This document shows, piece by piece, positions 7,565 through 16,831 of a stretch of DNA of 46,244 nt; the stretch's first letter is position 1, and every line of letters starts with the position of its first letter. The notes beneath the pieces were generated by a model that made no database searches, was not told the DNA's origin, and saw nothing but the letters and a program-made list of their open reading frames with translations. The position numbers and the translations under genes were made by a program. The DNA lies in the NCBI RefSeq assembly GCF_020181615.1, contig NZ_CP084029.1, positions 2,097,982 through 2,144,225 of the forward strand. The letters run 5' to 3'. Source of the DNA: [Mycobacterium] crassicus. Its GTDB lineage: Bacteria; Actinomycetota; Actinomycetes; Mycobacteriales; Mycobacteriaceae.

Positions 7565-9135
7565 CCGACACGGCTCGCGGGGTGGGCGGCCCGGTGGTCG
7601 CGCTGCCGGGCCTACCCACCGCCACCGACCCCGCGCCGGTGATCGCTCAGATGGTTCGGCGCGCATCCTCACCGGGGTTTGAGACGTGGTGGCGGCGTGT
7701 CGAATCGGTGGGATGCTGTGCTCACCCGATTCGGCTGGTCGGCGCCGGCTCCATTGGGCACCGGCAGGTGGTGTGGACGCGCTGCAACAACAGGCGGGCA
7801 ACGGTCTGCCCGTCGTGCTCGGACCTGTACGCCCGCGACACGTGGCAACTGGTGCATGCCGGGGCCGCTGGTGGACACCACAATGTGCCGAACGAGGTGG
7901 CTGCTCGCCCACAGGTGTTTGCCACTTTGACCGCGCCTGGCTATGGCGCGGTATACAACGTCAGCGGCGCGCGTTGCCACCCGAGTTCGAAGCGTTCAGA
8001 CGGTCGTTGTGTCCACGGGAAACCGTTGCATTGCAATGCAACCCATTCCATCGCCGATCCAATAGTGGGACAGCCGTTGTGTGGTCAGTGCTACGACTAC
8101 ATGGGGCATGTCTTGTTCACGTGGCATCTGCCCGAGCTGTGGCGACGTTTCACCATCGCATTGCGGCGCGCCGTAGCAGCACAGCTGAGAGCACGCGGGA
8201 TGGACCGGGGTTCGGTACGAGTGAGTTTCGTCAAAGTCGTCGAGCTACAAGCGCGTGCCATCCCGCACATCCACACCCTGATCCGCCTCGACCCACCGAC
8301 AGTGCCCATGGCCGAGGGTGACCAGAACCATTTCGGCCCCGCCGCCACCCGTGGTGGTGGGGAGTCCCGTTCGGGTGCCGGAGGCAGCGGCTGGGTGTCG
8401 CCGATCACCGCGGGCGAGCTGGCCGCGTTGATTCAGGGCGCTGCGCGTCAGATCCGCGTCGAGGTTCTCGACGTCGGCGGCGATGTACCCGAGCTGCGGT
8501 TCGGAACTCAGATCGACGCCCAACCGCTTAGCGGTGAAGCAATGGCAGAACCGGGCGAAACAGCGCCGACTGGTCGCTTGTCGCCGCGTCGGGTCGCGGC
8601 ATACCTGGCCAAATACGTCACCAAATCCCTGCAGGACTTCGGCATCACCGCCAGGCGTCTCTCGACCGAAGCGATCGCCACGCTCCATGTCACCGAACAC
8701 GTCCGGGCGATCTTGACCACCATCGCCGAGCTTGCCGAACGTGTTGAGCCGATGGCCGGAATTGGGCGATGGCTGCACACGCTGGGCTATCGCGGGCACA
8801 TCACCACCAAATCTCGGTACTACTCGACCACGATGGGTGCCTTGCGCGCCGCACGCGCAACCTGGACGCGAAGGCAGAACGCCAAACATCCTGAATACCA
8901 AAGAGATACGCGACCAAACGGGCCGAAGCCACCGGTAACCGACGTGCCGGCCGACCTCGATGCTGACGACGTGCTCTGGATGTTTGATCACGCTGGACAC
9001 ACCAGCGCGGGGGAGCGCACCCTCGTCTACTCCGCGGCCCTCCAACGCATCCACACCCGGCGCATCGGACTGGTGGAAGCCCGTCGCCAAGCCCGCGACC
9101 AACACGGAGATCCGCCAGGGGGACACGATGGCTGA
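7561..9135 (+). CDS. replication initiator, RepSA-like rolling-circle Rep
   Basis: A 524-residue initiator (GTG start at 7561, overlapping the traSA stop). A zinc-ribbon-like region (C..CPSCSDLY, near residue 83) comes first, then an HIH motif (H236, H238) that would bind the catalytic metal, then YLAKY at 348-352, one of whose tyrosines should nick the origin. This order matches HUH-type rolling-circle initiators of pSAM2-like elements, which replicate after excision. An in-frame start at 7513 would extend it back into traSA and is less likely. Its last eight bases overlap the next small gene. No double-strand origin could be identified by eye. Confidence 0.85.
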   Translation: MTDTARGVGGPVVALPGLPTATDPAPVIAQMVRRASSPGFETWWRRVESVGCCAHPIRLVGAGSIGHRQVVWTRCNNRRATVCPSCSDLYARDTWQLVHAGAAGGHHNVPNEVAARPQVFATLTAPGYGAVYNVSGARCHPSSKRSDGRCVHGKPLHCNATHSIADPIVGQPLCGQCYDYMGHVLFTWHLPELWRRFTIALRRAVAAQLRARGMDRGSVRVSFVKVVELQARAIPHIHTLIRLDPPTVPMAEGDQNHFGPAATRGGGESRSGAGGSGWVSPITAGELAALIQGAARQIRVEVLDVGGDVPELRFGTQIDAQPLSGEAMAEPGETAPTGRLSPRRVAAYLAKYVTKSLQDFGITARRLSTEAIATLHVTEHVRAILTTIAELAERVEPMAGIGRWLHTLGYRGHITTKSRYYSTTMGALRAARATWTRRQNAKHPEYQRDTRPNGPKPPVTDVPADLDADDVLWMFDHAGHTSAGERTLVYSAALQRIHTRRIGLVEARRQARDQHGDPPGGHDG

Positions 9136-9325
9136 CGGCTCCCGAACAACATCTGCTCGTTCCAAGGGTGACGGTCGAATCGATGCGTCGACGATGTCAG
9201 AGGGAGGTGTTGAAATTGTCGTACCAGAGAGCTATCGCCTTCCGGATGAGGCCAACTGCGCGCTGGGGCGCGTCATAATGGCCGTGCGGGACCGGATGCT
9301 CGGATCAGACAGGGGAGTCGCGTGA
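9128..9325 (+). CDS. 65-aa protein between rep and integrase; candidate excisionase/RDF
   Basis: A short frame starting ATG at 9128 inside the end of rep and ending in the TGA that overlaps the integrase GTG (9322-9325). GAGATCCGCCAGGGG lies upstream. The N-terminal 30 residues are polar, and the rest (VEIVVPESYRLPDE; ALGRVIMAVRDRML) could form a small helical domain. I do not recognise a family. Recombination directionality factors of serine integrases are small and often encoded next to the integrase, so position makes that role possible. Overlap on both sides supports it being translated. Confidence 0.55.
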   Translation: MADGSRTTSARSKGDGRIDASTMSEGGVEIVVPESYRLPDEANCALGRVIMAVRDRMLGSDRGVA

Positions 9326-10967
9326 GCCTGAGGTTCGCCTTCTACGGCCGAGTGAGCACGGAGGACGCTCAAGACCCGGAGGCGAGCCGCAGCTGGCAGA
9401 AGCGCCGTGCCATGGATCTGATCAACCCGCACGGCGGAGTGCTTGTCACCGATTACTTCGATGTGGGACAGAGTCGATCGCTGCCGTGGAAGCGCAGGCC
9501 AGAGGCATCGCGCCTGCTTGCCGATGTCGCCGCTCGTGACCGCAGCTTCGATGCCGTCGTGATCGGGGAACCCGCCCGTGCGTTCTATGGGCCGCAGTTT
9601 GCGCTCACCTTCCCGGTGCTCACGCACTACGGAGTTGGCTTGTGGGTGCCCGAGGTCGGTGGCGCGGTCGATCCCGGCTCGGAGGCGCACGACCTGGTCA
9701 TGAATTTGTTCGGCGGCATGAGCAAGGGCGAGCGCGCTCGAATCCAGATGCGCGTCCGTACAGCGATGTCGACACTGGCGCAGGACACGTCCAGATATCT
9801 CGATGGTCGACCCCGTACGGTTACCGACTCGTCGACGCCGGCCCGCATCCCAACCTCGCCAAGGCGAATCTTGGGCAGCGGCTGCACCGCCTCGAACCCG
9901 ACCCCGCGACATCGTTGGTCATCGAGCGGATCTACCGCATGTACGCCGACGGCGCGGGCCTGCGCTACATCGCGCAGCGGCTCACCGACGACGGTGTGCC
10001 GTCACCGAGCCAATATGACCCGGCCCGGAATCGTCACCGCGACCCCCGAGGATGGTCTCATTTGGCGATCCGCGCCATCCTCGACAACCCGACCTATCTC
10101 GGTGTGCGCGTCTGGGGCGAGCAGGAGAAATACGAAGTCCTGGTCAACCCTGACGATGTCGCTGCCGGGTATGAGACACGGATGCGGTGGCGGGATCAGG
10201 CTGCCTGGGTCGTGCCGGACCGTCGCACGCACGAAGCGCTGATCACCGACGAACTGGCGCAGGCTGTTCGTCTTCGCACCCAGACCCGGCGTGGTCCCGG
10301 CCTGGTGTGCAGCAGGGAATCGACGGTGCCCTACGCGCTGCGCGGGCTGCTGTTCTGCGCTGTGTGTGGACGGCGGATGCAGGGCGCCGCTCGCGGCGGG
10401 AAGCGAACAACCCGCATCCTCTACCGGTGTGAGCTGGGTAAGTCGCGTTCTGTACCTGTAGATCTGACTGACCACCCGCGCACGGTCTACCTGCGTGAGG
10501 ACGCGGTGACAGCCCGACTCGATGAATGGATCGCCAGCTTGGCCGATCCGGAGGACTTGGCGCGCGGGCAGGACGTGGACCCGGTCGCGGGAGCTGGCTA
10601 TGCCGCTTTGCTGCGCCAGCTCGGCGACGCGAACAGCAAAGTTGCGGCTTTGGTTACTGCAGTGGAGTCCGGTGTCGCCGTCGAGGACCTCGCCGATGCA
10701 TTGCGTCGCCGCACCGCCGAGCGCGACGAACTGAAGGCCCGCCTGGAACGAGCCGAAAAGCCCCGCGCCATGTCTGTTGAACAGATCAGCGAGTTGGTCG
10801 AGGAGTTGGGCGGGCTGTTAGCGGTGCTTGGTGAGGCAACCGGGGGCGAGCGCGCTCAGGTGTACGCGAGCCTGGGCCTGCGTCTTGATTACGATCCGCA
10901 CCTGCGGCAAGTCAAGGCAACGGCCGACCTAAGTCGTGTCGCCGGATGTGTCCGAGGGGGGACTTGA
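9322..10967 (+). pseudogene. large serine recombinase (integrase), frameshifted in a C run
   Basis: Site-specific integrase of the element. The N-terminal resolvase domain begins MSLRFAFYGRVSTED, with S12 as the likely nucleophile. The frame then shifts near 9812: frame one reads RYLDGRPRTVT, while the homologous continuation YGYRLVDAGPHPNLAK lies in the -1 frame. Adding one C to the CCCC at about 9811-9814 restores DGRPPYGYRL, the usual sequence of this family. The second frame holds the recombinase domain, a zinc-ribbon (CAVCGRRM with a later CELG), a coiled-coil-like segment, and a stop at 10965-10967. The whole spans about 548 residues, normal for large serine integrases. A sequencing error, or a real homopolymer mutation, would explain it. 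Confidence 0.85.
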
Positions 10968-11034
10968 ACCCCCACGCCCGTTAATAGGGCACTAGCACCT
11001 CAAGCTAGCGCGTCTGCCATTCCGCCACTCGGAC
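10949..11034 (-). tRNA. tRNA-Leu(GAG)
   Basis: A complete type II tRNA reads leftward: acceptor GTCCGAG pairs with CTCGGAC, the anticodon arm is CTAGC-TTGAGGT-GCTAG with anticodon GAG, the long variable arm GCCC/GGGC is characteristic of leucine tRNAs, and the T arm is GGGGG-TTCAAGT-CCCCC. CCA is not encoded. The 3' end lies against the integrative element and overlaps the last 19 bases of the integrase gene, so the 3' half is the likely attachment site. Confidence 0.95.
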
Positions 11035-11145
11035 CTACCCGGGATGCTCCGGGCAGCTAAGGCTAACGGATGCTGATCGCCGGACCCAAACCGCCCGCGC
11101 AGCGTCGTCGGAAGACCGCCGCGGGAAGTGGTAGGAAAGGTAACT

Positions 11146-12492
11146 GTGGCGGTAATCCCGGATCCGGTCGGTGACGTAGTGGACGAGGTCGTCGACCTCG
11201 TCAGCACGCTCATCCGTTTCGACACCACCAACACCGGCGAGCCCGAAACCACCAAGGGCGAAGCAGAATGCGCGCGCTGGGTGGCCGCGCAGCTCGAGGA
11301 AGTCGGCTTCCAAACCGAATACCTCGAATCCGGGGCGCCGGGGCGCGGCAACGTCTTCACCCGGCTCAAGGGCAGCGACCCGACCCGCGGCGCACTGCTG
11401 ATCCACGGCCACCTCGACGTGGTGCCGGCGGAGGCCGGCGAGTGGAGCGTGCACCCCTTTTCCGGGGCCATCGAGGACGGCTATGTGTGGGGCCGCGGGG
11501 CGGTCGACATGAAGGACATGGTCGGCATGATGATCGCGGTGGCGCGGCACCTGGCCCGCAACGGGATCGTGCCACCGCGCGATCTGGTGTTCGCGTTCGT
11601 CGCCGACGAGGAGGCCGGCGGCAAGTACGGCGCGCACTGGCTGGTGGAGAACCGGCCGGACCTGTTCGAGGGCGTCACCGAAGCGATCGGCGAGGTCGGC
11701 GGGTTCTCGCTGACCGTGCCGCGCCGCGACGGCGGGGAACGCCGGCTGTATCTGATCGAGACCGCCGAGAAGGGCCTGTGCTGGATGCGGCTGACCGCGC
11801 ACGGGCGGGCCGGGCACGGCTCGATGATCAACGACGACAACGCTGTCACCACCATCGCCGCGGCGGTGGCCAGGCTGGGCGCCCACCGCTTCCCGCTGGT
11901 GCTCACCGACGCCGTGGTGGAGTTTTTGGCCGCGGTCAGCGAGGAGACCGGACACCACATCGACGTCGGCTCACCGGACCTGGAAGGAATGATCGAGAAG
12001 CTGGGGCCGATCGCGCGCATCGTCAACGCCACCCTGCGTGACACCGCCACCCCGACGATGCTGCGCGCCGGCTACAAGGCCAACGTCATCCCGGCGACCG
12101 CCGAGGCGGTGGTGGACTGCCGGGTGCTGCCCGGCCGGCAGGCCGCGTTCGAGGCCGAGGTCGATGCGCTGATCGGCCCGGACGTGACCCGGGAGTGGAT
12201 CGCCAACCACCCGCCGGTCCAGACCTCCTTCGACGGCGATCTGGTCGACGCGATGAACGCCGCGATACTGGCCTGCGACCCCGACGCGCGGACGGTGCCC
12301 TACATGCTGTCCGGGGGGACCGACGCAAAAGCGTTCGTCCAACTGGGTATTCGCTGCTTCGGCTTCGCTCCGCTGCGGCTGCCACCGGACCTCGACTTCT
12401 CCGCGTTGTTCCACGGCGTCGACGAGCGGGTGCCGGTGGACGCGCTGAAATTCGGTACCCGAGTGCTTCACCACTTCCTGACACACTGCTAA
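11146..12492 (+). CDS. M20-family metallopeptidase (Rv2141c-like)
   Basis: A 448-residue zinc-dependent hydrolase of the ArgE/DapE/ACY1/CPG2 group. Visible metal motifs are GHLDVVP, the second-shell GRGAVDMKD, the catalytic pair in DEEAGG, and a C-terminal FHGVDERVP. The lid/dimerisation domain is present (AHGRAGHGS). It probably removes acyl groups from amino acids or cleaves dipeptides; the substrate is unknown. GTG at 11146 was chosen because AGGAAAGG precedes it by about five bases; an in-frame GTG at 11128 is the alternative. It is the first chromosomal gene right of the integrated element and is followed 22 bases later by the PEBP gene. Confidence 0.88.
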   Translation: MAVIPDPVGDVVDEVVDLVSTLIRFDTTNTGEPETTKGEAECARWVAAQLEEVGFQTEYLESGAPGRGNVFTRLKGSDPTRGALLIHGHLDVVPAEAGEWSVHPFSGAIEDGYVWGRGAVDMKDMVGMMIAVARHLARNGIVPPRDLVFAFVADEEAGGKYGAHWLVENRPDLFEGVTEAIGEVGGFSLTVPRRDGGERRLYLIETAEKGLCWMRLTAHGRAGHGSMINDDNAVTTIAAAVARLGAHRFPLVLTDAVVEFLAAVSEETGHHIDVGSPDLEGMIEKLGPIARIVNATLRDTATPTMLRAGYKANVIPATAEAVVDCRVLPGRQAAFEAEVDALIGPDVTREWIANHPPVQTSFDGDLVDAMNAAILACDPDARTVPYMLSGGTDAKAFVQLGIRCFGFAPLRLPPDLDFSALFHGVDERVPVDALKFGTRVLHHFLTHC

Positions 12493-12514
12493 CACACCGA
12501 CGAGAGGACCACGC

Positions 12515-13045
12515 ATGAGCTCCGCCCCCGATCCCTACGCCGCGTTGCCCCAGCTGCCCACGTTCACCCTGACGTCGTCGTCGGTCGCCGACGGGCAGCC
12601 GCTGGCGGCCGCGCAGGTCAGCGGAATCATGGGCGCCGGGGGACAGGACGCCAGCCCACAGCTGAGCTGGTCGGGGTTCCCCGAGCAGACCCGCAGCTTC
12701 GCGGTCACCGTCTACGACCCGGACGCACCCACCGCCTCCGGATTCTGGCACTGGGCGGTGGCCAATCTGCCGGCCACCTGCACCGACCTGCCGGAGGGCG
12801 TCGGCGACGGCAGCCTGCTGCCCGGTGATGCCCTGACCCTGGCCAACGACGCCGGGCTGCGCCGGTACGTCGGCGCCGCGCCGCCGGCCGGCCACGGCAC
12901 GCACCGCTACTACATCGCCGTGCACGCCGTCGACACCGAGAAGCTGGACCTGGCCGAGGGTGCCAGCCCGGCCTACTTGGGCTTCAACCTGTTCATGCAC
13001 GCGATCGCGCGCGCGGTGATCGTCGGCACCTACGAGCAGAAGTAG
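12515..13045 (+). CDS. PEBP/YbhB-family phospholipid-binding-like protein (TB18.6-type)
   Basis: A 176-residue protein of the phosphatidylethanolamine-binding family. The signature YDPDAPT (near residue 70), [10 protein letters not shown] and the later [13 protein letters not shown] build the small anion-binding pocket. Bacterial members are cytosolic; several have been proposed to affect kinases or bind small ligands, but their real job is unsettled. The M. tuberculosis counterpart is TB18.6 (Rv2140c), next to the same M20 peptidase. GAGAGG lies upstream of the ATG. It converges with pyrD, leaving an 87-base gap. Confidence 0.9.
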   Translation: MSSAPDPYAALPQLPTFTLTSSSVADGQPLAAAQVSGIMGAGGQDASPQLSWSGFPEQTRSFAVTVYDPDAPTASGFWHWAVANLPATCTDLPEGVGDGSLLPGDALTLANDAGLRRYVGAAPPAGHGTHRYYIAVHAVDTEKLDLAEGASPAYLGFNLFMHAIARAVIVGTYEQK

Positions 13046-13132
13046 GCAGTCTGCCCCGACCGGGAATTCCACGACGCGACACGCGCTGTGGGCGTCGGGG
13101 GATTCCCGCTCGGGGTTCGGGTCGGCGCGCCG

Positions 13133-14200
13133 TCAGCGGGCGGCGGACCCGATCGCCTCGGCGAGCGACCCGAACCCGCCGGCGCGCAGCCGCTGGGCCA
13201 GCCCCGCATGGATGTCCCTGGCCCACAGGCCGCCGCCGTAGATGAACCCGGTGTAGCCCTGCAGCAGTGAGGCGCCGGCGGTGATGCGTTCCCACGCGTC
13301 GTCGGCGGTCTCGATGCCGCCGACGCTGATCAGCACCAGCTGGTCGCCGACCCGGGCGTACAGCCGCCGCAGCACCTCCAGCGCGCGTTCGGCCACCGGC
13401 GGCCCGGAGATCCCGCCGGCCCCGAGTTCGGCCACTCCCGGGGTGGCCAGCCCGTCGCGCGACACCGTGGTGTTGGTGGCCACGATGCCGGCCAGGCCCA
13501 ACTCCACCGACAGGTCCGCGACGGCGTCCAGGTCGTCGTCGGCCAGGTCCGGTGCGATCTTCACCAGCACCGGCGTGGTGGTCTCGGCGCGCACCGCGGC
13601 CAGGATGGGCCGCAACTGTTCGACGGCCTGCAGGTCGCGTAAGCCCGGAGTGTTCGGCGAGCTGACGTTGACCACCAGGTAGGAGGCCAGCGGCCCGAGC
13701 AGTCGGGCGCTGGCGCGGTAGTCCTCCACCGCGCCTTCGGACGGGGTGGTCTTGGTCTTGCCGATGTTGACGCCGATCGGCACGTCGGCGCTGTGCCGGG
13801 TCAGCTGGGTCGCCAGGGCGCCGGCACCGTGATTGTTGAACCCCATCCGGTTCAGCAGGGCGCGGTCGTCGGGCAGCCGGAACAGTCGCGGCGTGGGATT
13901 GCCCGGCTGTGGGGCGGCGGTCACGGTGCCCACCTCGGCGTATCCGAAACCCAGTGCGCCCCAGGTGTTCAGGCCGAGGCCGTCCTTGTCGAACCCGGCG
14001 GCCAACCCGAGTGGCCCGGGAAATCGCACGCCGAACACCGTGCTGGCCAGTATCGGGTCGTGCGGCGCCAGACGACGTTTCAGGACCCGGCGCGCCGGTG
14101 ACGTCGCGGTGGCGCCGCGCAGCCCGGCGAACACCACGGTGTGGATGCGTTCGGCCGGCACCATGAAGAATGCCCGGCGCATCGCGCCGTAGAGACCCAT
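13133..14200 (-). CDS. pyrD: dihydroorotate dehydrogenase (quinone), class 2
   Basis: A 355-residue membrane-associated flavoenzyme that oxidises dihydroorotate to orotate in pyrimidine synthesis with quinone as acceptor. The class 2 hallmark is the N-terminal amphipathic extension ([18 protein letters not shown]). The FMN-barrel motifs are clear: [41 protein letters not shown] with the catalytic serine, KIAPDL, and [16 protein letters not shown]. It lies 4 bases downstream of the DUF5703 gene and is probably cotranscribed with it and lppL. Confidence 0.97.
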   Translation of the reverse strand: MGLYGAMRRAFFMVPAERIHTVVFAGLRGATATSPARRVLKRRLAPHDPILASTVFGVRFPGPLGLAAGFDKDGLGLNTWGALGFGYAEVGTVTAAPQPGNPTPRLFRLPDDRALLNRMGFNNHGAGALATQLTRHSADVPIGVNIGKTKTTPSEGAVEDYRASARLLGPLASYLVVNVSSPNTPGLRDLQAVEQLRPILAAVRAETTTPVLVKIAPDLADDDLDAVADLSVELGLAGIVATNTTVSRDGLATPGVAELGAGGISGPPVAERALEVLRRLYARVGDQLVLISVGGIETADDAWERITAGASLLQGYTGFIYGGGLWARDIHAGLAQRLRAGGFGSLAEAIGSAAR

Positions 14201-14204
14201 CGGC

Positions 14205-14462
14205 TCACAACCCCGGCTGGTCGACCGCGCCGACAGAGTTCAGTTGGGACTTCCTGCGGCGCAACAACACCCGCCTGCTTCCATCGGTGTACAACCGCAC
14301 TCGGGTCAGCTCCCAACCTCGGTATTCAGCTTCGATGGACAGTCGGGTCGAGGCCCCGATCCGGGTGATCTCCGGCGGCAGTCGCAGCGGGATCCACTCG
14401 TACTCGTCGGACAGGTCGGTATCCCAGCCCGCCGGCAACCGGCCCCGCCGCAAGGCCGTCAA
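14205..14462 (-). CDS. DUF5703-like small protein
   Basis: An 85-residue protein with the core [15 protein letters not shown]...[25 protein letters not shown], which I recognise as DUF5703-like. The TTG start at 14462 overlaps the stop of lppL (TTGA), so translation is coupled. A beta-rich, highly charged small protein with no known function. It sits between a lipoprotein gene and pyrD in one minus-strand run; no metabolic link is evident. Confidence 0.75.
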   Translation of the reverse strand: MTALRRGRLPAGWDTDLSDEYEWIPLRLPPEITRIGASTRLSIEAEYRGWELTRVRLYTDGSRRVLLRRRKSQLNSVGAVDQPGL

Positions 14463-15499
14463 CTCTGCCTCGCCGCCCGCTCGATCACTTGGACCCCGGC
14501 TCCGGAGCCCGACACCACGTACAGGGTGTCCGACTCGTCATCGAAGGCCAGGGTGTTGGGCTGCTGCACGGTGGGGTATCGAACCCTTTCCACGGGAATT
14601 CCGGTGGAAAGATCGTAGCCGATCACGGTGTTCGCCGCGGTCTGCGACACCCACGCGAAGCCCCCCGATCCGGCCAACCCGTAGGGGGACTGGGGCACCG
14701 GGTAGGCCTGTCGCAGGATCAGCGGGTCCACGCCGTACACCATCAGCTGACCGCCGCGGGTGTCCGCCGCCAGCACCGGTCCGTCCGGGGATGTCGCCAG
14801 CGTCGTGGTGCCCTGGCCGGCGCGCAGCGCGTACTGCGGCTTGCCGTCGACACCGATGGTGGTCACCGACGTCTGGCCGCGGTCCAACACGGTCACGGTA
14901 TTGCCGTGTGCCACAAGCTGGTCCACTCGGGCGAAGATCTTCGCCCGGGCGGCCGTCCGCTGTCCGTCGTCGGCCAGCGTGTAGACCGCGCCGTCGGCAC
15001 TGCCCAACACCAGCGTGCCGTCGTCGCGCCGGGTGATCGCGGTGAAGTCGACGTCGGCGGCATCGTCGAGGTCGACTCGGCTGATGTGGCGGGTGGCCAG
15101 GTCGACGATGAGATAGCCGCCGTGGCCGGCCAGGTAGGCGACACCCTTACCGTCGCCGGTCAGCGCCGTCGCCGGGCCCGGCATCGCCAGGGTGTCGGCG
15201 GGCTGCTTGGGCGCCCCCAACAGGCTGACGGTCGCGGGAGCCTGCGCGTCGGCTCCGGGGCGCAACACCACCAGCGACCGGGTGCCGGCGTCGAACATCG
15301 CGGCGGTGGCTGCGCCCGTCAGCGGCCGCACCGTGCCGGCCGGGCGCTGAGTGACGCCGGGGGAGACGGCCGGTTGTGCCGGCGGGATCGTCGGCGGCGG
15401 CGCGGTCACGGGGTTGGCTGAACACCCCGCGACCAGTAACAGCGACAACAGCAGGCCGCGCAGGGGCCAATGGGTCCAGCGGACGGATTGCTTGGGCAC
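14459..15499 (-). CDS. lppL: lipoprotein LppL
   Basis: A 346-residue secreted lipoprotein. The signal peptide (RGLLLSLLLVAGC) ends in a lipobox whose cysteine would be lipid-modified. A Pro-rich linker follows, then about 280 residues of repeated beta-strand motifs (AYLAGHGGYLIVDLAT; LVLGSADGAVYTLADDG; VLAADTRGGQLMVYG; DTLYVVSGSGAGVQVIE) typical of a beta-propeller of six or seven blades. The GTG start at 15499 has GGAAGAG upstream; the much longer open frame extending rightward antisense to uppP is not coding. The orthologue is also next to pyrD in M. tuberculosis. Ligand unknown. Confidence 0.88.
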   Translation of the reverse strand: MPKQSVRWTHWPLRGLLLSLLLVAGCSANPVTAPPPTIPPAQPAVSPGVTQRPAGTVRPLTGAATAAMFDAGTRSLVVLRPGADAQAPATVSLLGAPKQPADTLAMPGPATALTGDGKGVAYLAGHGGYLIVDLATRHISRVDLDDAADVDFTAITRRDDGTLVLGSADGAVYTLADDGQRTAARAKIFARVDQLVAHGNTVTVLDRGQTSVTTIGVDGKPQYALRAGQGTTTLATSPDGPVLAADTRGGQLMVYGVDPLILRQAYPVPQSPYGLAGSGGFAWVSQTAANTVIGYDLSTGIPVERVRYPTVQQPNTLAFDDESDTLYVVSGSGAGVQVIERAARQS

Positions 15500-15628
15500 G
15501 GGTAGCTCTTCCAGCTCGTCGCAGTCGGGGGTCGGATCAGGGGCGAACCTCGATTCTAAGGAAGGTGCCGGTAGCGGATCGGCATGTCTGGTGTAACGAT
15601 AAGTTCGCTTAGGTGTAATCTCCCGGCC

Positions 15629-15922
15629 ATGACGGTCACCGATGACTGGCAGCTGACATGTTCGGATTTCCTCATCGAGGAGATCTGGACCGGTGCGTTC
15701 GCAAGCGGGTTCGGTGAGGTCGGTGACGGCCGCAGCTTCTCGTTCCGGGTCGAGAATCAGCAGCTGATCGTCGAGGTGTATCGGCCCCGACTGGCCGGGC
15801 CCGTCCCGCACGCCGAGGACGTGGTGGCCACCACCGGCCGCAGCCTGTTCGACATCGACGTCGCCGACGAGCGCAGCTTGGCGGCTGCCGTGCGCGATCT
15901 CGTGGCCGATCTGACCCGCTGA
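15629..15922 (+). CDS. conserved hypothetical protein (Rv2137c-like)
   Basis: A 97-residue protein starting MTVTDDWQLTCSDFLIEEIW. It is acidic, with a likely alpha/beta fold (SFSFRVENQQLIVEVYRP, then a C-terminal helix ERSLAAAVRDLVADL). The ATG at 15629 is preferred over an upstream GTG because the sequence before it looks intergenic. It is divergent from lppL and 24 bases before uppP. Its position matches Rv2137c, upstream of uppP in M. tuberculosis. No function is known. Confidence 0.65.
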   Translation: MTVTDDWQLTCSDFLIEEIWTGAFASGFGEVGDGRSFSFRVENQQLIVEVYRPRLAGPVPHAEDVVATTGRSLFDIDVADERSLAAAVRDLVADLTR

Positions 15923-15946
15923 CCCCCGCCCGGTACGGTCTTTTGC

Positions 15947-16828
15947 GTGTCTGAGGTCGTGTCGGTACTCGAGGCTGCGATGTCGTGGCCCCAAGTGGTC
16001 GTCCTGTCGATTGTCCAGGGGCTCACCGAATTTCTCCCGATCTCGTCCTCGGGACATCTGGCCTTGGTGTCGCGGTTGTTCTTCGACGGGGATGCCGGGG
16101 CCTCCTTCACCGCGGTGACCCAGCTCGGCACCGAGGTGGCCGTGCTGGTCTATTTCGCCAAGGACATCGCGCGTATCGCGACGGGTTGGCTGTCCGGGGT
16201 GGCCTCGGCGCTGACCAAGACACCGCTGCCTCCCGAGCGCCGGACCGACTACCGGATGGGCTGGTACGTCATCATCGGCAGTGTTCCGATCATGATCATC
16301 GGCGTGCTGTTCCAGCACTTCATCCGCGGTGATGTGCGCAACCTCTGGGTGATCGCCTCCGCGATGGTCGGGTTCGCGCTGGTGATCGCCGCCGCCGAGT
16401 ACTTCGGTCGCCAGCACCGGCACGCCGAACAGCTGACCGCCAAGGACGGCCTCCTGGTCGGCGTCGCACAGTGTCTGGCGCTGGTCCCGGGGGTGTCGCG
16501 CTCCGGGGCGACCATCAGCGCAGGCCTGTTCCTGGGCCTGGACCGCGCGCTGGCCGCCCGATTCGGCTTCCTGCTGGGTATCCCGGCGGTGTTCGCCTCG
16601 GGGCTGCACGAGCTGCCCAACGCCTTCAAACCGGTCACCGAGGGAATGAGCGCCACCGGACTGCAGCTGGCGGTCTCGGTGGTGATCACCTTCGTCGTCG
16701 GCTATGCGGCGATCAGCTGGCTGCTGCGGTTCGTCAGCAGCCACACCATGTACTGGTTCGTCGGCTACCGGCTCATCCTGGGCACGGTGATACTCGGGCT
16801 GTTGGCCGCCGGTGTGGTGGGGGCCTAG
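15947..16828 (+). CDS. uppP: undecaprenyl-diphosphatase (BacA/UppP)
   Basis: A 293-residue polytopic membrane enzyme that dephosphorylates undecaprenyl or decaprenyl diphosphate to recycle the lipid carrier for cell-wall synthesis; extra copies are known to give bacitracin resistance. Both catalytic motifs are intact: [14 protein letters not shown] near the N-terminus and [11 protein letters not shown] in the middle. About seven or eight hydrophobic segments can be counted. The GTG at 15947 and an ATG at 15980 are both possible starts. The phosphatase gene downstream begins 3 bases after the stop. Confidence 0.95.
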   Translation: MSEVVSVLEAAMSWPQVVVLSIVQGLTEFLPISSSGHLALVSRLFFDGDAGASFTAVTQLGTEVAVLVYFAKDIARIATGWLSGVASALTKTPLPPERRTDYRMGWYVIIGSVPIMIIGVLFQHFIRGDVRNLWVIASAMVGFALVIAAAEYFGRQHRHAEQLTAKDGLLVGVAQCLALVPGVSRSGATISAGLFLGLDRALAARFGFLLGIPAVFASGLHELPNAFKPVTEGMSATGLQLAVSVVITFVVGYAAISWLLRFVSSHTMYWFVGYRLILGTVILGLLAAGVVGA

Positions 16829-16831
16829 CCA

